Shown piece by piece: positions 17,500 to 26,572 of a stretch of 64,000 bases of DNA (position 1 is the stretch's first letter; each line of letters opens with the position of its first letter). Source of the DNA: Kribbella sindirgiensis (GTDB taxonomy: Bacteria; Actinomycetota; Actinomycetes; Propionibacteriales; Kribbellaceae); assembly GCF_004331435.1 (NCBI RefSeq), contig NZ_SJKA01000006.1:62001-126000 (forward strand). Direction: 5' to 3'. The notes under the pieces are model-generated. The model ran no database searches. It saw only the letters and a program-made list of their open reading frames with translations, and had not been told where the DNA came from. The translations under genes and the position numbers were made by a program.

Positions 17500-18612
17500 T
17501 TGTCTCGGCAGGTGGCCGGTTCGAGTTCGTTGAGGCGCCGCCGCACGCGGCTCGGTGTGGCGGTGCGGTTGCGGATGCTGGCCAGACGCAGGCCGAGGCA
17601 GTTGGCACTCGCGGTCGCGACCTCCGGGATCTCCGCCGCGATGCTTGTCGGTGCATTCCTGGTCCGGCCGGACGACCCTGGCAGCTACTGGCAGGGACTG
17701 CTGCTGAACGTCGGGTCGACGCTCCTGCTGGCGTTGATCACCTACGGTCTGGTGCAGGCGGTCGTGGTCGCGCTGAACGAGTCTTCGACCATTGAGCATC
17801 CGAGGTTCGACCCGAATGTGTACATCCGCAATGTGCGGAGGAGCAGTCAGCAGGTGACGATTCTGGAGACCTGCACCGAACTCCTGGAGCCGTGGATGAG
17901 TGACGACTTCCTCGCCGCTGTCGAGGAGTCGCTGCGTCGCGGGGCGTACTTCGAGCTGTTCATTCTGAATCCCGACTCCACCGCGGCGAGACGTCGTACC
18001 GACGAGCTCGGCCCGCGGCTCGACGTCACCACGACGATCTACACGAACTTGCGCTTGATCATGAAGTGGCGCGACGAGTGTCAGGGTGCGGAGTTTCTGT
18101 CGAAGTTCCACGTCTACGTCTGCCATCAGCATCCGCAGGTGCAGGTGTATCGGTGGGACGATCGCGCACTGATCTCGTTCCATATCGAGGGAGAGCTGAG
18201 TGCGGAGGCGCCGCAGATCGAGACCCACATGACCAGCACGCCCTGGGGCTACTTCATCGACAAACGTCGCGCGGCCCTTACCGCGGACAAGCGGACCTGC
18301 ACCCTCGACCAGTACCGGTCGAAGGAGTTGACGCTCTCCGGTCCGGCCGATGATCCGATGACGATCGACGTCCACTATGTCACCGATCAAGGCATCTTCT
18401 ACGTCCGAGGCGAGGAGCTTGCCGAGGATCCGGGCCTGGCGGAGCGTGCCTTCGTCCAGATGAGTGAATGGCAGAACGAGCCGCCGACGGAGTTCTCGGT
18501 CCGCCAGGTCCGCGGGGCCGAGCGCCGGCGCGCGAACGAGCTGTTCTTCCGCAAGTACGGCGAACGCTTCGAAATCTGCTTCCGCCTCACCCCACGCACC
18601 AGCGACAGCTAG
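17500..18612 (+). CDS. Membrane protein with large cytosolic domain, function unknown
   Basis: This protein of about 370 residues has two transmembrane helices (about 35-55, ALAVATSGISAAMLVGAFL; 63-90, NVGSTLLLALITYGLV) and a soluble domain of about 270 residues. That domain begins with an alpha/beta segment (SQQVTILETCTELLEPW, FELFILNPDS) reminiscent of phospholipase-D-like or SMODS-effector-associated folds, but no HKD motif is seen. The start is uncertain: TTG 17500 has GGAGGA 3 bases upstream and a TAGGGT -10 at 17463-17468; GTG 17557 and ATG 17575 are alternatives. It is a single gene next to decayed defence fragments. Confidence 0.6.
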   Translation: MSRQVAGSSSLRRRRTRLGVAVRLRMLARRRPRQLALAVATSGISAAMLVGAFLVRPDDPGSYWQGLLLNVGSTLLLALITYGLVQAVVVALNESSTIEHPRFDPNVYIRNVRRSSQQVTILETCTELLEPWMSDDFLAAVEESLRRGAYFELFILNPDSTAARRRTDELGPRLDVTTTIYTNLRLIMKWRDECQGAEFLSKFHVYVCHQHPQVQVYRWDDRALISFHIEGELSAEAPQIETHMTSTPWGYFIDKRRAALTADKRTCTLDQYRSKELTLSGPADDPMTIDVHYVTDQGIFYVRGEELAEDPGLAERAFVQMSEWQNEPPTEFSVRQVRGAERRRANELFFRKYGERFEICFRLTPRTSDS

Positions 18613-18891
18613 CGCGACCGGTAGATGTCACGGTGTGACGCAGTCAGCAGCGAGTAGGGTGATGGTTCGCCGAGCAGCGCGTCTTCATATCGAGTGCGAT
18701 GGGCGATACCGCCGGCCAGCGGCGCGTCGACGGGCAGATCTTCGGCGACATGAGTCCGGTCGCTCGAGCGCGGGGTAGTGGAATCGTGCGCTCGGCACGC
18801 GTGAAGGCGGTTCGGGTGGGCCGGGCGCACAGTGTGGTCGCGGTCGTCCGACCTACGGTTCTCGCACGTTCCGACGGCTGGAGGAGTGTGT
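18613..18891. promoter_or_regulatory. Leader region of the first hyuAB operon
   Basis: There are 279 bases before HyuA. No clear gene is seen; a minus-strand stretch ending HRDIYRSR looks protein-like but lacks a start. The promoter of the operon must lie here. No operator could be recognised. Confidence 0.3.
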
Positions 18892-20940
18892 ATGAGCGGG
18901 CGTTATCGGGTCGCGATGGATATCGGTGGGACGTTCACGGATGTGGTCACGTACGACCAGCAGGACGGGGTGTTCGCGGCGTCCAAGGCCTCGACGACGC
19001 CGGGCGATCTCAGTGAGGGGGTGCTGGCCGGGCTCGACACGGTGGTCGAGAAGCCGGCCGGCATCGAGTTCTTGGTCCATGGCACCACGCAGGGGCTGAA
19101 CGCGTTTCTCGAGCGGCGCGGGGTGCCGGTGCTGCTGCTCGGGACCGCCGGCGTCGAGGACAGCTATCACATCGCCCGCGGGCCGCGGACACGTCTGTAC
19201 GACCTGCACTACCGCAAGCCCGTACCGCTGGTCGCGCGCCGCGACATCGTCGGCATCGGCGGGCGGATCGCCGCGGACGGTTCGGAACTGACCCCGCTGG
19301 ACGAGGAGGCCGTGCGTAAGGCGGCACGGGACGCGGCCGGCAACGGGTACGGCGCGATCGCGGTGGCGTTCCTGTTCAGCTACAAGAACCCCGAGCACGA
19401 GCTGCGTACCCGCGAGATCCTGATCGAGGAGCTGGGCGCCGATGTCACGGTGTCGCTGTCGCACGAGGCGGCCAAGGAGTGGCGCGAGTACGAACGCACC
19501 TCGTCGGCGGTCGTCGACGCCTACACCGGCCCGATCGTACGGCGGTACCTGGCCGACCTGGAGCAGCGTCTGACCGAGCGTGGACTCGCCGTACCGCTGC
19601 ACGTCATGCAGTCGTCGGGTGGCATTCTCACCGCGGACTCGGCGCGTCGCCGGCCGCTGCAGACGTTGCTGTCCGGCCCGGTCGGCGGTGCGATCGCGTG
19701 CGCCGAGCTGTCCGGCCGCACCGGACGGCCGAACCTCATCGGCATCGACATGGGCGGTACGTCGTTCGACGTGTCGCTGATCGTGGACGGTGAGCCGGAC
19801 GTCTCCGCCGAGGCGCAGCTGGAAGGGCTGCCGATGCTGATGAGCGTCGTCAACATCCACACCGTCGGGGCGGGCGGCGGTTCGGTCGCATGGGTCGAGG
19901 CGGGCGGCCTCCGGGTCGGGCCGCGGTCGGCCGGTGCGCGGCCAGGGCCGGCCTGTTACGGCCGGGGCGGCGACGAGCCCACGGTCACCGACGCGAACCT
20001 GGTCCTCGGCCGGATCGACCCCGAGGGGTTCGCCGGCGGTCAGCTGACCCTCGACACCACGCTGGCCGCGGAGGCCGTCGGTCGCCTCGCGGAGCAGTTC
20101 GAACTCGGTACGACGGCGATGGCCGAGGGGATCTGCGACATCGCCAACGCCAAGATGGCGCAGGCGATCCGGACCATCACCGTTGCCCGCGGCATCGAGC
20201 CGCGCGACTCGGCACTGGTCGCGTTCGGCGGTGCGGGACCGATGCACGCGGCGTTCCTGGCCCGCGAGCTGGGCATCACCGAGACCGTGGTGCCGCGGTT
20301 CCCCGGCGCCTTCTCCGCCTGGGGCATGCTGCAGACGCAGATCCGGCAGGACTACAGCGAGCCGTACTTCTTCCTGGACGAGGATCTGGACGGCGCGGAC
20401 ATGGCGGCCACCCTGGCCCGGATGGAGCAGTCGGGTATCGAGGCGCTGTCGAGCGAGGGCGTCGCCGACGACCGGCGTACGGCGAACCACTCCGTCGACG
20501 TCCGCTACGAGGCGCAGGAATACACCTTGACCGTCCCGCTGACCGACGCGGAGGAACCGTCCCGGCCAGGCTTCCTGAAAACGCTGGCGGAACGGTTCGC
20601 CGCCCTGCACGAGGCACGGTACGGGCATGCCAATCTCGGCGCGCCGATCGAGCTGGTCACCTTGCGTACAGCCGCGATCGGCGAGGTGGCGCGGCCCGCT
20701 CCCCAGCCGTGGCCGGCCGCGACCTCCGCGGAGTTCCCGCATCAGATCCGCACGGTGGTCTTCGACGGTGAGCCTCGCGAGTCGATCGTCGTACGCCGTG
20801 ACGACCTGTCCGTCGGCCACACCTTCGACGGCCCCGCGATCGTCGTCGAGGACACCGCGACCACCGTCGTACCGCCGGACCACACGGTCGGCGTCGATGA
20901 CATCGGCTCTCTGCTCATCCGGCGGAAGGACACCTTGTGA
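18892..20940 (+). CDS. hyuA: Hydantoinase/oxoprolinase subunit A
   Basis: This 682-residue protein of the HyuA family (ATP-dependent hydantoinase, 5-oxoprolinase and acetone carboxylase beta) has the N-terminal ASKHA-type phosphate motif DIGGTFTDVV (about 10-19), the segments HGTTQGLNA and SHEAAKEWREYERTSS, and the second nucleotide motif GIDMGGTSFDVSL (near 280). Metal-site-like HTVGAGGGS follows. It activates the ring amide with ATP together with subunit B. ATG 18892 follows GGAGGAG. The stop overlaps the GTG of hyuB by four bases. The substrate (hydantoin, lactam, oxoproline-like) cannot be told from sequence. Confidence 0.9.
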   Translation: MSGRYRVAMDIGGTFTDVVTYDQQDGVFAASKASTTPGDLSEGVLAGLDTVVEKPAGIEFLVHGTTQGLNAFLERRGVPVLLLGTAGVEDSYHIARGPRTRLYDLHYRKPVPLVARRDIVGIGGRIAADGSELTPLDEEAVRKAARDAAGNGYGAIAVAFLFSYKNPEHELRTREILIEELGADVTVSLSHEAAKEWREYERTSSAVVDAYTGPIVRRYLADLEQRLTERGLAVPLHVMQSSGGILTADSARRRPLQTLLSGPVGGAIACAELSGRTGRPNLIGIDMGGTSFDVSLIVDGEPDVSAEAQLEGLPMLMSVVNIHTVGAGGGSVAWVEAGGLRVGPRSAGARPGPACYGRGGDEPTVTDANLVLGRIDPEGFAGGQLTLDTTLAAEAVGRLAEQFELGTTAMAEGICDIANAKMAQAIRTITVARGIEPRDSALVAFGGAGPMHAAFLARELGITETVVPRFPGAFSAWGMLQTQIRQDYSEPYFFLDEDLDGADMAATLARMEQSGIEALSSEGVADDRRTANHSVDVRYEAQEYTLTVPLTDAEEPSRPGFLKTLAERFAALHEARYGHANLGAPIELVTLRTAAIGEVARPAPQPWPAATSAEFPHQIRTVVFDGEPRESIVVRRDDLSVGHTFDGPAIVVEDTATTVVPPDHTVGVDDIGSLLIRRKDTL

Positions 20941-22622
20941 CCACCACTCTGGACCGCGTCGACATCGACCCGGTGACGGTCGAGATCATCCGCAACGCGC
21001 TCACCTCCGCGGCCGACGACATGAACGCGACGCTGATCCGCTCGGCCTACACCCCGATCATCTACGAGTGCGGCGACTGCGTGGTCGCGTTGCTGGACGC
21101 CGATCACCAGGTGCTCGGCCAGTCGGCGGGTCTGCCGATCTTCCTCGGCAACCTGGAGACCTGCACGCTGGCCACCGAGGAGCGGTTCGGGCGCGAGGTC
21201 TGGCAGCCCGGTGACGTGTGGATCCTGAACGACAGCTACCTGGGCGGCACGCACCTCAACGACGTGACGATCTTCGGACCGGTGTTCGACGACGGCGCCC
21301 TGATCGGGTTCACCGCGTCGCGGGCGCACTGGATCGACGTGGGCTCGAAGGATCCGGGCGGTTCGATGGACTCGGTGACCATCTTCCAGGAGGGCTTGCG
21401 GCTGGGCCCGCAGAAGCTGGTCGCCGGTGGTGAGCCGGTGCACGGCGTCGTCGACACGATCGCCACCAACGTCCGGTTCCCGTATCCCACCACCGGCGAC
21501 ATGAACGCGATGATCGCGTGCATCACGATGGGGGAGAAGCGGCTGCAGGAGATCGTGCGCCGGTTCGGCCTGGAGACGGTCGAGGCCGCGCGGGACGAGA
21601 TCTTCCGGCAGACCGAGCTGCTCGAACGCGAGGTGATCGCGGCCATCCCCGACGGGGTGTACGACGCGGAGGGCGTGCTCGACAACGACGGCATCGATCT
21701 GAGCACCCCGGTCCCGATCAGGCTCCGGATCACGGTGGCGGGGGACACGATCGACTTCGACGTGACCGAGTCCGCCGACCAGACCGTCGGGCCGGTGAAC
21801 TGCGGCGTCGCCCAGGCGGTGTCGGCCCTGCGGGTGGGTTACAAGTTGCTGGTCAGTCCCGACCTGCCGGGGAACGGCGGTTCGTTCCGCTCGATGACGA
21901 CCCAGGTGCGGGAAGGGTCGGTGCTCGGGGCCCGTTCTCCGGCGGCCTGCCAGTGGTACTTCTCCCATCTCGGGTTGCTGATCGACATGGTCGCCCGGGC
22001 GCTGGCTCCGGCGCTTCCGGACAGCGTGGCGGGGGCGAGCCACGGCGACTCGATGATCATCCTGACGGCCGGGGTCGATCCTCGCGTCGGCCGCGAGTTC
22101 GTCAGCCTGGAGGCCACGGTTGGGGGCTGGGGCGCCTGGCGGGGCTCGGACGGTGAGAGCGCGTTGATCAACAACGTGAACGGATCGCTGAAGGACATCC
22201 CGATCGAGGTCCACGAGACGCGGTACCCGTGGCGAATCACGGAGTACCGGATCCGGGAGGACTCGGGCGGCGCGGGGCGATGGCGTGGCGGCAACGGGGT
22301 GATCCGCGAGTACGAGGCGCAGACCGACCTGTCGGTGTCACTGTGGTTCGAGCGTTCCCGGCAGCCGGCCTGGGGGCTGTTCGGCGGCGAGGACGCGGTC
22401 GGCCCCGAGGTGGTCGTCAACCCCGGCCGCCCGGACGAACGGCGGCTGCTGAAGGTGAACGGCCTCGACCTGAAGGCGGGTGACGTGGTCCGCTGCTCGA
22501 CCGGTGGCGGCGGTGGGTACGGCGATCCGGTCGAGCGATCGTCCGACGACGTACGCGCCGATGTCAGTGACGGCAACATCAGCGCCGAGGCCGCGATGAC
22601 CCGCTACGGCATCGGGGGGTAG
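20937..22622 (+). CDS. hyuB: Hydantoinase/oxoprolinase subunit B
   Basis: This 561-residue HyuB-family protein has typical motifs: DPVTVEIIRNALTSAADDMN at the N-terminus, WILNDSYLGGTHLNDVTIF, FTASRAHWIDVG, and the C-terminal glycine-rich RIREDSGGAGRWRGG and GGGGGYGDP. HyuB pairs with HyuA to hydrolyse a cyclic amide bond with ATP. GTG start overlaps the hyuA stop (GTGA), implying coupled translation and a fixed ratio. It converges on the PucR-type gene, with stops four bases apart. Confidence 0.9.
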   Translation: MTTTLDRVDIDPVTVEIIRNALTSAADDMNATLIRSAYTPIIYECGDCVVALLDADHQVLGQSAGLPIFLGNLETCTLATEERFGREVWQPGDVWILNDSYLGGTHLNDVTIFGPVFDDGALIGFTASRAHWIDVGSKDPGGSMDSVTIFQEGLRLGPQKLVAGGEPVHGVVDTIATNVRFPYPTTGDMNAMIACITMGEKRLQEIVRRFGLETVEAARDEIFRQTELLEREVIAAIPDGVYDAEGVLDNDGIDLSTPVPIRLRITVAGDTIDFDVTESADQTVGPVNCGVAQAVSALRVGYKLLVSPDLPGNGGSFRSMTTQVREGSVLGARSPAACQWYFSHLGLLIDMVARALAPALPDSVAGASHGDSMIILTAGVDPRVGREFVSLEATVGGWGAWRGSDGESALINNVNGSLKDIPIEVHETRYPWRITEYRIREDSGGAGRWRGGNGVIREYEAQTDLSVSLWFERSRQPAWGLFGGEDAVGPEVVVNPGRPDERRLLKVNGLDLKAGDVVRCSTGGGGGYGDPVERSSDDVRADVSDGNISAEAAMTRYGIGG

Positions 22623-22626
22623 CGCT

Positions 22627-24156
22627 CTAGTCCTCGGCGCCGGCTTGCGTCCACAGGGCCGCCAGCGCGTAACACAAGACGTGCAGGGCAAGCCGCTGCT
22701 CGGGTTCGTCGTACGCGAGCCCGAGCTGCCGGGCCCTGGTCAGTCTCGCCAGCACAGTGTTCCGGTGTACGCCGAGACGCTGCGAGGCCTGACTGAGTGA
22801 GCCACCGCAGTCCAGTACGGCGAGCACCGTCTGTACCAGCGCCATCCGGTCGCGGGCGTCCATCAGTTCGGCGAGGCAGAGGTCGGCGACCTGGGCGATC
22901 TCGGTGGTCGGCAGCCAGGCGAGTGCGGCGGACGCGCCGACCTGGTCGAACCACTGCACGCCGGCCGGCCCTTGCTCGCGCGCGACATGTGCGGCGAGCC
23001 GCGCCTCGGCGACCGAACGCAGCAACCCGGCGACGCCCGGATGGGCCTGGCCGACGCCGATGACGAGCCGGTGCGCTTCCGCCGAGTCGCGAAAGGCTGT
23101 CACGGCCCGGCGTAGCGGTCCTACGTCGTCTGGTTCCTCACTGCTGTGCCAGGAGATCCAGCTGTCGCTGTCGACGACCAGAGGCCAGTGCGTTCGGCCG
23201 CGCTGCCAAGCTGCACGGACCAGATGAGTGACCTCTTCGGACGGTTCACCGGATGGGCGGAGCGGTGTTATCCACACCGCCCGGTTGGCGCCGTCGACCT
23301 GCCAGCCCAGTTCGCTGCTCCAGGACGGTGTTTCGATCTCGGGCTGTACGGCGGGAGCGTCGTGGACCGGCTCGGCGGCCAGCCGTCGCAGCAATCCGAA
23401 CGCCGCCTGCTCGTGGGCGGAGTGAACGGTCGAGTCGAGCCGCGTCTGAGCCCAAGCTGCTTGCAGAGAAGGACGAGCCAACCGGAGCAGTGATTCGACC
23501 TGTTCGACAGCCATCGGGCCGTTCACCGGAACGGCCGCGACCAACCGTGCCCACGGCTGCTCGCCCGGTCCTTGCACCTCGACCTCGACCCGCCGAGCCT
23601 TCGTCTTGTCCTGTAACGCGGCGACCCGGCCGGCCACGGCAGTCTCGCCGATCACGAGCGCCACCGGCATGTTCTGGAGCTCGCTGTTGAGGACGCCCAG
23701 AACACCGCGAACGTTGGTCTGCTCGGCGAGCCGTTCGGCACACAGGGCCTGGCCCAACGCCCGTGCCGCGGCCGGTGCGCTGACCTGGCCGGCGAGCTGG
23801 AGTGCGACGTCGACCGGATCGGTGTCGATGGCCAGCAGCGTCATGTTCAGTCGTTCGGCCAGCGCGGCACCGGCCGACCCGGCGATGGTGCGCGAAACGA
23901 CGACCGCCGAGACGTTGCGCTCCCACGCCAGGTGAAGTGCGGCCGCCAGCGACCAGCCGCCGGCGGCGGCCGTGTCGTGCAGTACGACGAGAACGTGCGG
24001 AGCGCACCGGCGCATTCGCTCGAACGTCTGGGCCAGGACAACCTGCTCGACCTGCCGCAACGGGTCGGCGAAGTGCAACCGGCTCGCGCCCGCCAGGGGC
24101 TGGATGCGGACCAGGCCGCCGAGGGTGATCGGCAGGGTCGAGGGACTTTGGCTCAC
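22627..24156 (-). CDS. PucR-family transcriptional regulator
   Basis: This 509-residue regulator has an N-terminal PucR-like ligand-sensing region (about 10-120) and the signature C-terminal helix-turn-helix SLSQASQRLGVHRNTVLARL (about 455-475), followed by YDEPEQRLALHVLCYAL. PucR regulators control purine and related nitrogen-compound catabolism. It is the last gene of the minus operon, GTG start overlapping the DUF917 stop, and ends against hyuB. The likely role is sensing the substrate or product of this locus and activating the hyu and transporter genes. Confidence 0.85.
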   Translation of the reverse strand: MSQSPSTLPITLGGLVRIQPLAGASRLHFADPLRQVEQVVLAQTFERMRRCAPHVLVVLHDTAAAGGWSLAAALHLAWERNVSAVVVSRTIAGSAGAALAERLNMTLLAIDTDPVDVALQLAGQVSAPAAARALGQALCAERLAEQTNVRGVLGVLNSELQNMPVALVIGETAVAGRVAALQDKTKARRVEVEVQGPGEQPWARLVAAVPVNGPMAVEQVESLLRLARPSLQAAWAQTRLDSTVHSAHEQAAFGLLRRLAAEPVHDAPAVQPEIETPSWSSELGWQVDGANRAVWITPLRPSGEPSEEVTHLVRAAWQRGRTHWPLVVDSDSWISWHSSEEPDDVGPLRRAVTAFRDSAEAHRLVIGVGQAHPGVAGLLRSVAEARLAAHVAREQGPAGVQWFDQVGASAALAWLPTTEIAQVADLCLAELMDARDRMALVQTVLAVLDCGGSLSQASQRLGVHRNTVLARLTRARQLGLAYDEPEQRLALHVLCYALAALWTQAGAED

Positions 24157-25256
24157 GCTTCACCTCGCAGTCGCCGTGGATGGTCGAGCGGGATGCCGTG
24201 GAAGTTCAGGCCCACCATCGCCATGCCCTCGTCGGAGTACCAGACCGCGTCGCCCGGGGTCACGAGCACGTCGACCAGGTCACCGCGTTCGAGGCTGTCG
24301 AGGGTCGCCAGTGTGCCGCGGGCGACATCGACGAGACACAGCAGGTCGGGTGCGCCCGCGATCAGCTCGCCGTTGGCGAACACCGCGACGATCTCGCTGC
24401 GCAGCTCGATGCGCAACTGTCGTCGCTGACCGTCGATCTCGTCGATCACGACGCTGGACGGGTGGGCCGGGATGCTGCCGTCGGTGGGCCGGCTGAGCTG
24501 CTCGAGCTCCGAGATCCGTCCCCGGCCGAGCCGGCGGCATCCGGTGATCGCGGCCAGCCGGCTGATCAGCAGATCCGGATCGTTCTGTTGCAGCAGCACC
24601 CGTCCGACATTGGCGATCCGGGAGATGGTGCCGGGCAGTGCGCCCCGGCGTAGCGCGCCGGCTGTGGTCGGGTAGGAGGCGAGGGCTGCCCAGCCGCCCA
24701 GGGCATCGAGGCCGGCCCGGAGCAGCAGGTCCGCCCGCAGACCTGTCCTCGCGTCCACCAGCACACTGTCACCCGTGGGTCCGTAGGCGACGAGCGGCGT
24801 CGGCGAGATTCCGGCGAGGTGCATCGCGGTGTGATGGATCAGCGCGAACGCACGTCCCATACCGTCGGCGTCCAGCAGCGGTACGCCGAGCTGGGCCGCG
24901 GCGGCGACCGGTACGAGGGCACTGACCGTGGCTGCAGCGAGCGGGTACACGGCCCCGAATCGGACACCTTGCAACTGTTCGATCTGGCGGATCGCGGACA
25001 CGAACTCGTCCCCGGCCGGTGGCAGGTCGGCCAGCGCCGACCCGGATCCGAGCACACACAACGACACGCAGGGGGTCTCCGGGGCCATCGTTTCGACGCG
25101 ATGCAGCGGCACCGGCCCCTCTCGTTCGAGGAGCCCGGTCAACCATGACGTCAGGGAGGACCGGCTCGCGTCGCCGACAGCCGGAGCGTAGAACTTGGCG
25201 CCCTCGTACAACGCCGGCACGTCCGCTGCGCTGATCCAGGTGGCGGCACCGCTCAT
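24153..25256 (-). CDS. DUF917-family protein
   Basis: This 367-residue protein has the DUF917 hallmarks: ADVPALYEGAKFYAPA near the start instead of the usual GGGG-rich loop, FGAVYPLAAATVSALVPVAAA, PLLDADGMGRAFALI (D-x-D-G-x-G-R), and C-terminal SYPTTAGALRRGALPGTISR. Family members occur with hydantoinase genes and one group desulfurises S-methyl-thiohydantoin. Here it overlaps both neighbours by four bases within the operon, which argues for a partner role in ring-opening chemistry. Its exact reaction is not inferable. Confidence 0.8.
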   Translation of the reverse strand: MSGAATWISAADVPALYEGAKFYAPAVGDASRSSLTSWLTGLLEREGPVPLHRVETMAPETPCVSLCVLGSGSALADLPPAGDEFVSAIRQIEQLQGVRFGAVYPLAAATVSALVPVAAAAQLGVPLLDADGMGRAFALIHHTAMHLAGISPTPLVAYGPTGDSVLVDARTGLRADLLLRAGLDALGGWAALASYPTTAGALRRGALPGTISRIANVGRVLLQQNDPDLLISRLAAITGCRRLGRGRISELEQLSRPTDGSIPAHPSSVVIDEIDGQRRQLRIELRSEIVAVFANGELIAGAPDLLCLVDVARGTLATLDSLERGDLVDVLVTPGDAVWYSDEGMAMVGLNFHGIPLDHPRRLRGEA

Positions 25257-26557
25257 GGGGCTTCCTGGAGTGGCTGGGCCAGGCCGATGTCCGGCGTACC
25301 GGCGACACGGACCCGGATGCGGACCGTGCCTGCCGGGCTGTACGGGACGGCCACCGTCGAGACCTCAGTGAAGAAGGCGGTACCGGGTGCCGCGCCGTTG
25401 GCGGTGACGTACGCCGTGGCGCGTTCCTCGGCGTCGCGGCGGACTGTCCTGAGTTGGTCGGCGGACTCGATGAACGCCACCTCGTCCAGCCAGGACGTCG
25501 GCGAGCTGACGGCCGCGCCGACGCAGGCCAGCAGCTCCGGAGTCCGTCGTGCCCGCACGATGGGTACGTCGGGCATTCGGCCGGGCACTCCGCTCCGCGT
25601 GACGTCTCGTTCGGGAGTCAGGACCGCGGTCGGTACGACGAGTTCGGTGCCGATGCCCGCCGACTCGGCCAGGCTGACCTGGGCCAGGCCGTGCCGGACC
25701 TCGCCTGCCAGTTGCGTTCCGTCGCGGGTCAGCAGAACCCGGCAGTCGGCCAGGCCCTCGAGGTAGGCGGCGCCGCAGACCTCGAGGGCGTCGGTCGCGC
25801 CGAACGCGACCACTGGCATGGTCCGGATCCGCGACGCGGTCGTGTAGCCGCCGTCGCCCCGGGCCACCCGCAGCTGGAATTCGCCGGGTAACCGGCTCAG
25901 CACCCGCTCGCATCGGTCGATCAGCTGCTCGGCGACGCCCGCGAGGGCGCAGTCGAGCACAACGGTGGCTTCCCGCGCGACGAGTCCGTGGCCGCCGTAC
26001 TCGCTCGCGGCGGAGATCCGGGCGCCCGGAATCGCGGTCTGGATCGCGTCGGCGACGCCCCGCTCGTGGCCCGGGCGCGCCTGGGAGCCCGCGGCAACGA
26101 TCGCCACATGCCGGATCGAGCCGGCCGCGAGTTCGGCGCAGACCTCTGCGAGCCGGCCCTGGTCCAGCGGACAGAGTTCGTTGCCGAGCAGGTCGTGGCC
26201 GCCGGCAACGGTGAACCGGCGCGCCACCTGCCGCTCGACCAGGGCGGCAGGGGAGCGTGCCAGCGCGGGGTCGGTGGCGGGCCGCGGTACGACGCGGATC
26301 ACCGCTACCCGCGGCAGCCCGCTGTCCGCTCGGGTGATGGCGTCGAGCAACATCGGCGCGAGGTCCACGGTGACCGCGATCGGCCCGCCCGGGAACTCGC
26401 CGATCGCTGTCCGGACGGCGGACGCGATCGTCCCGTCGAGGTCGGCCCGAGCCGGCTCGACCGGTAGAACGGCCGCGCCATGCACCACGACCGCGAACGA
26501 GCGCTCCGGGTGCAGGCTCACGCCGACGTGTGCGAACTCGCCAGTGCGAGACACCAC
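25253..26557 (-). CDS. HyuA-like protein (hydantoinase A N-terminal domain), divergent
   Basis: This 434-residue protein carries a HyuA-type layout: an N-terminal nucleotide-binding-like start (HVGVSLHPERSFAVVVHG), a middle with ELAAGSIRHVAIVAAGSQ then PGHERGVADAI and GARISAASEYGG that parallel the FLHSYANPEHE and SHE segments of true HyuA, and a C-terminal part. It lacks the DIGGTFTDV loop and the second DMGGTS motif, so ATPase activity is doubtful. It is often found beside DUF917 genes. Start is GTG 26557 or GTG 26554. Probably a partner of DUF917, not a stand-alone hydantoinase. Confidence 0.65.
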   Translation of the reverse strand: MVSRTGEFAHVGVSLHPERSFAVVVHGAAVLPVEPARADLDGTIASAVRTAIGEFPGGPIAVTVDLAPMLLDAITRADSGLPRVAVIRVVPRPATDPALARSPAALVERQVARRFTVAGGHDLLGNELCPLDQGRLAEVCAELAAGSIRHVAIVAAGSQARPGHERGVADAIQTAIPGARISAASEYGGHGLVAREATVVLDCALAGVAEQLIDRCERVLSRLPGEFQLRVARGDGGYTTASRIRTMPVVAFGATDALEVCGAAYLEGLADCRVLLTRDGTQLAGEVRHGLAQVSLAESAGIGTELVVPTAVLTPERDVTRSGVPGRMPDVPIVRARRTPELLACVGAAVSSPTSWLDEVAFIESADQLRTVRRDAEERATAYVTANGAAPGTAFFTEVSTVAVPYSPAGTVRIRVRVAGTPDIGLAQPLQEAP

Positions 26558-26572
26558 GTCAGGGTACAGCCG

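Noticed and set aside
18853..20883. A 676-codon open frame antisense to the first hyuA
   Set aside because: GC-rich shadow of a strongly recognised gene. Its protein is Arg/Gly/Val-rich with no family features.
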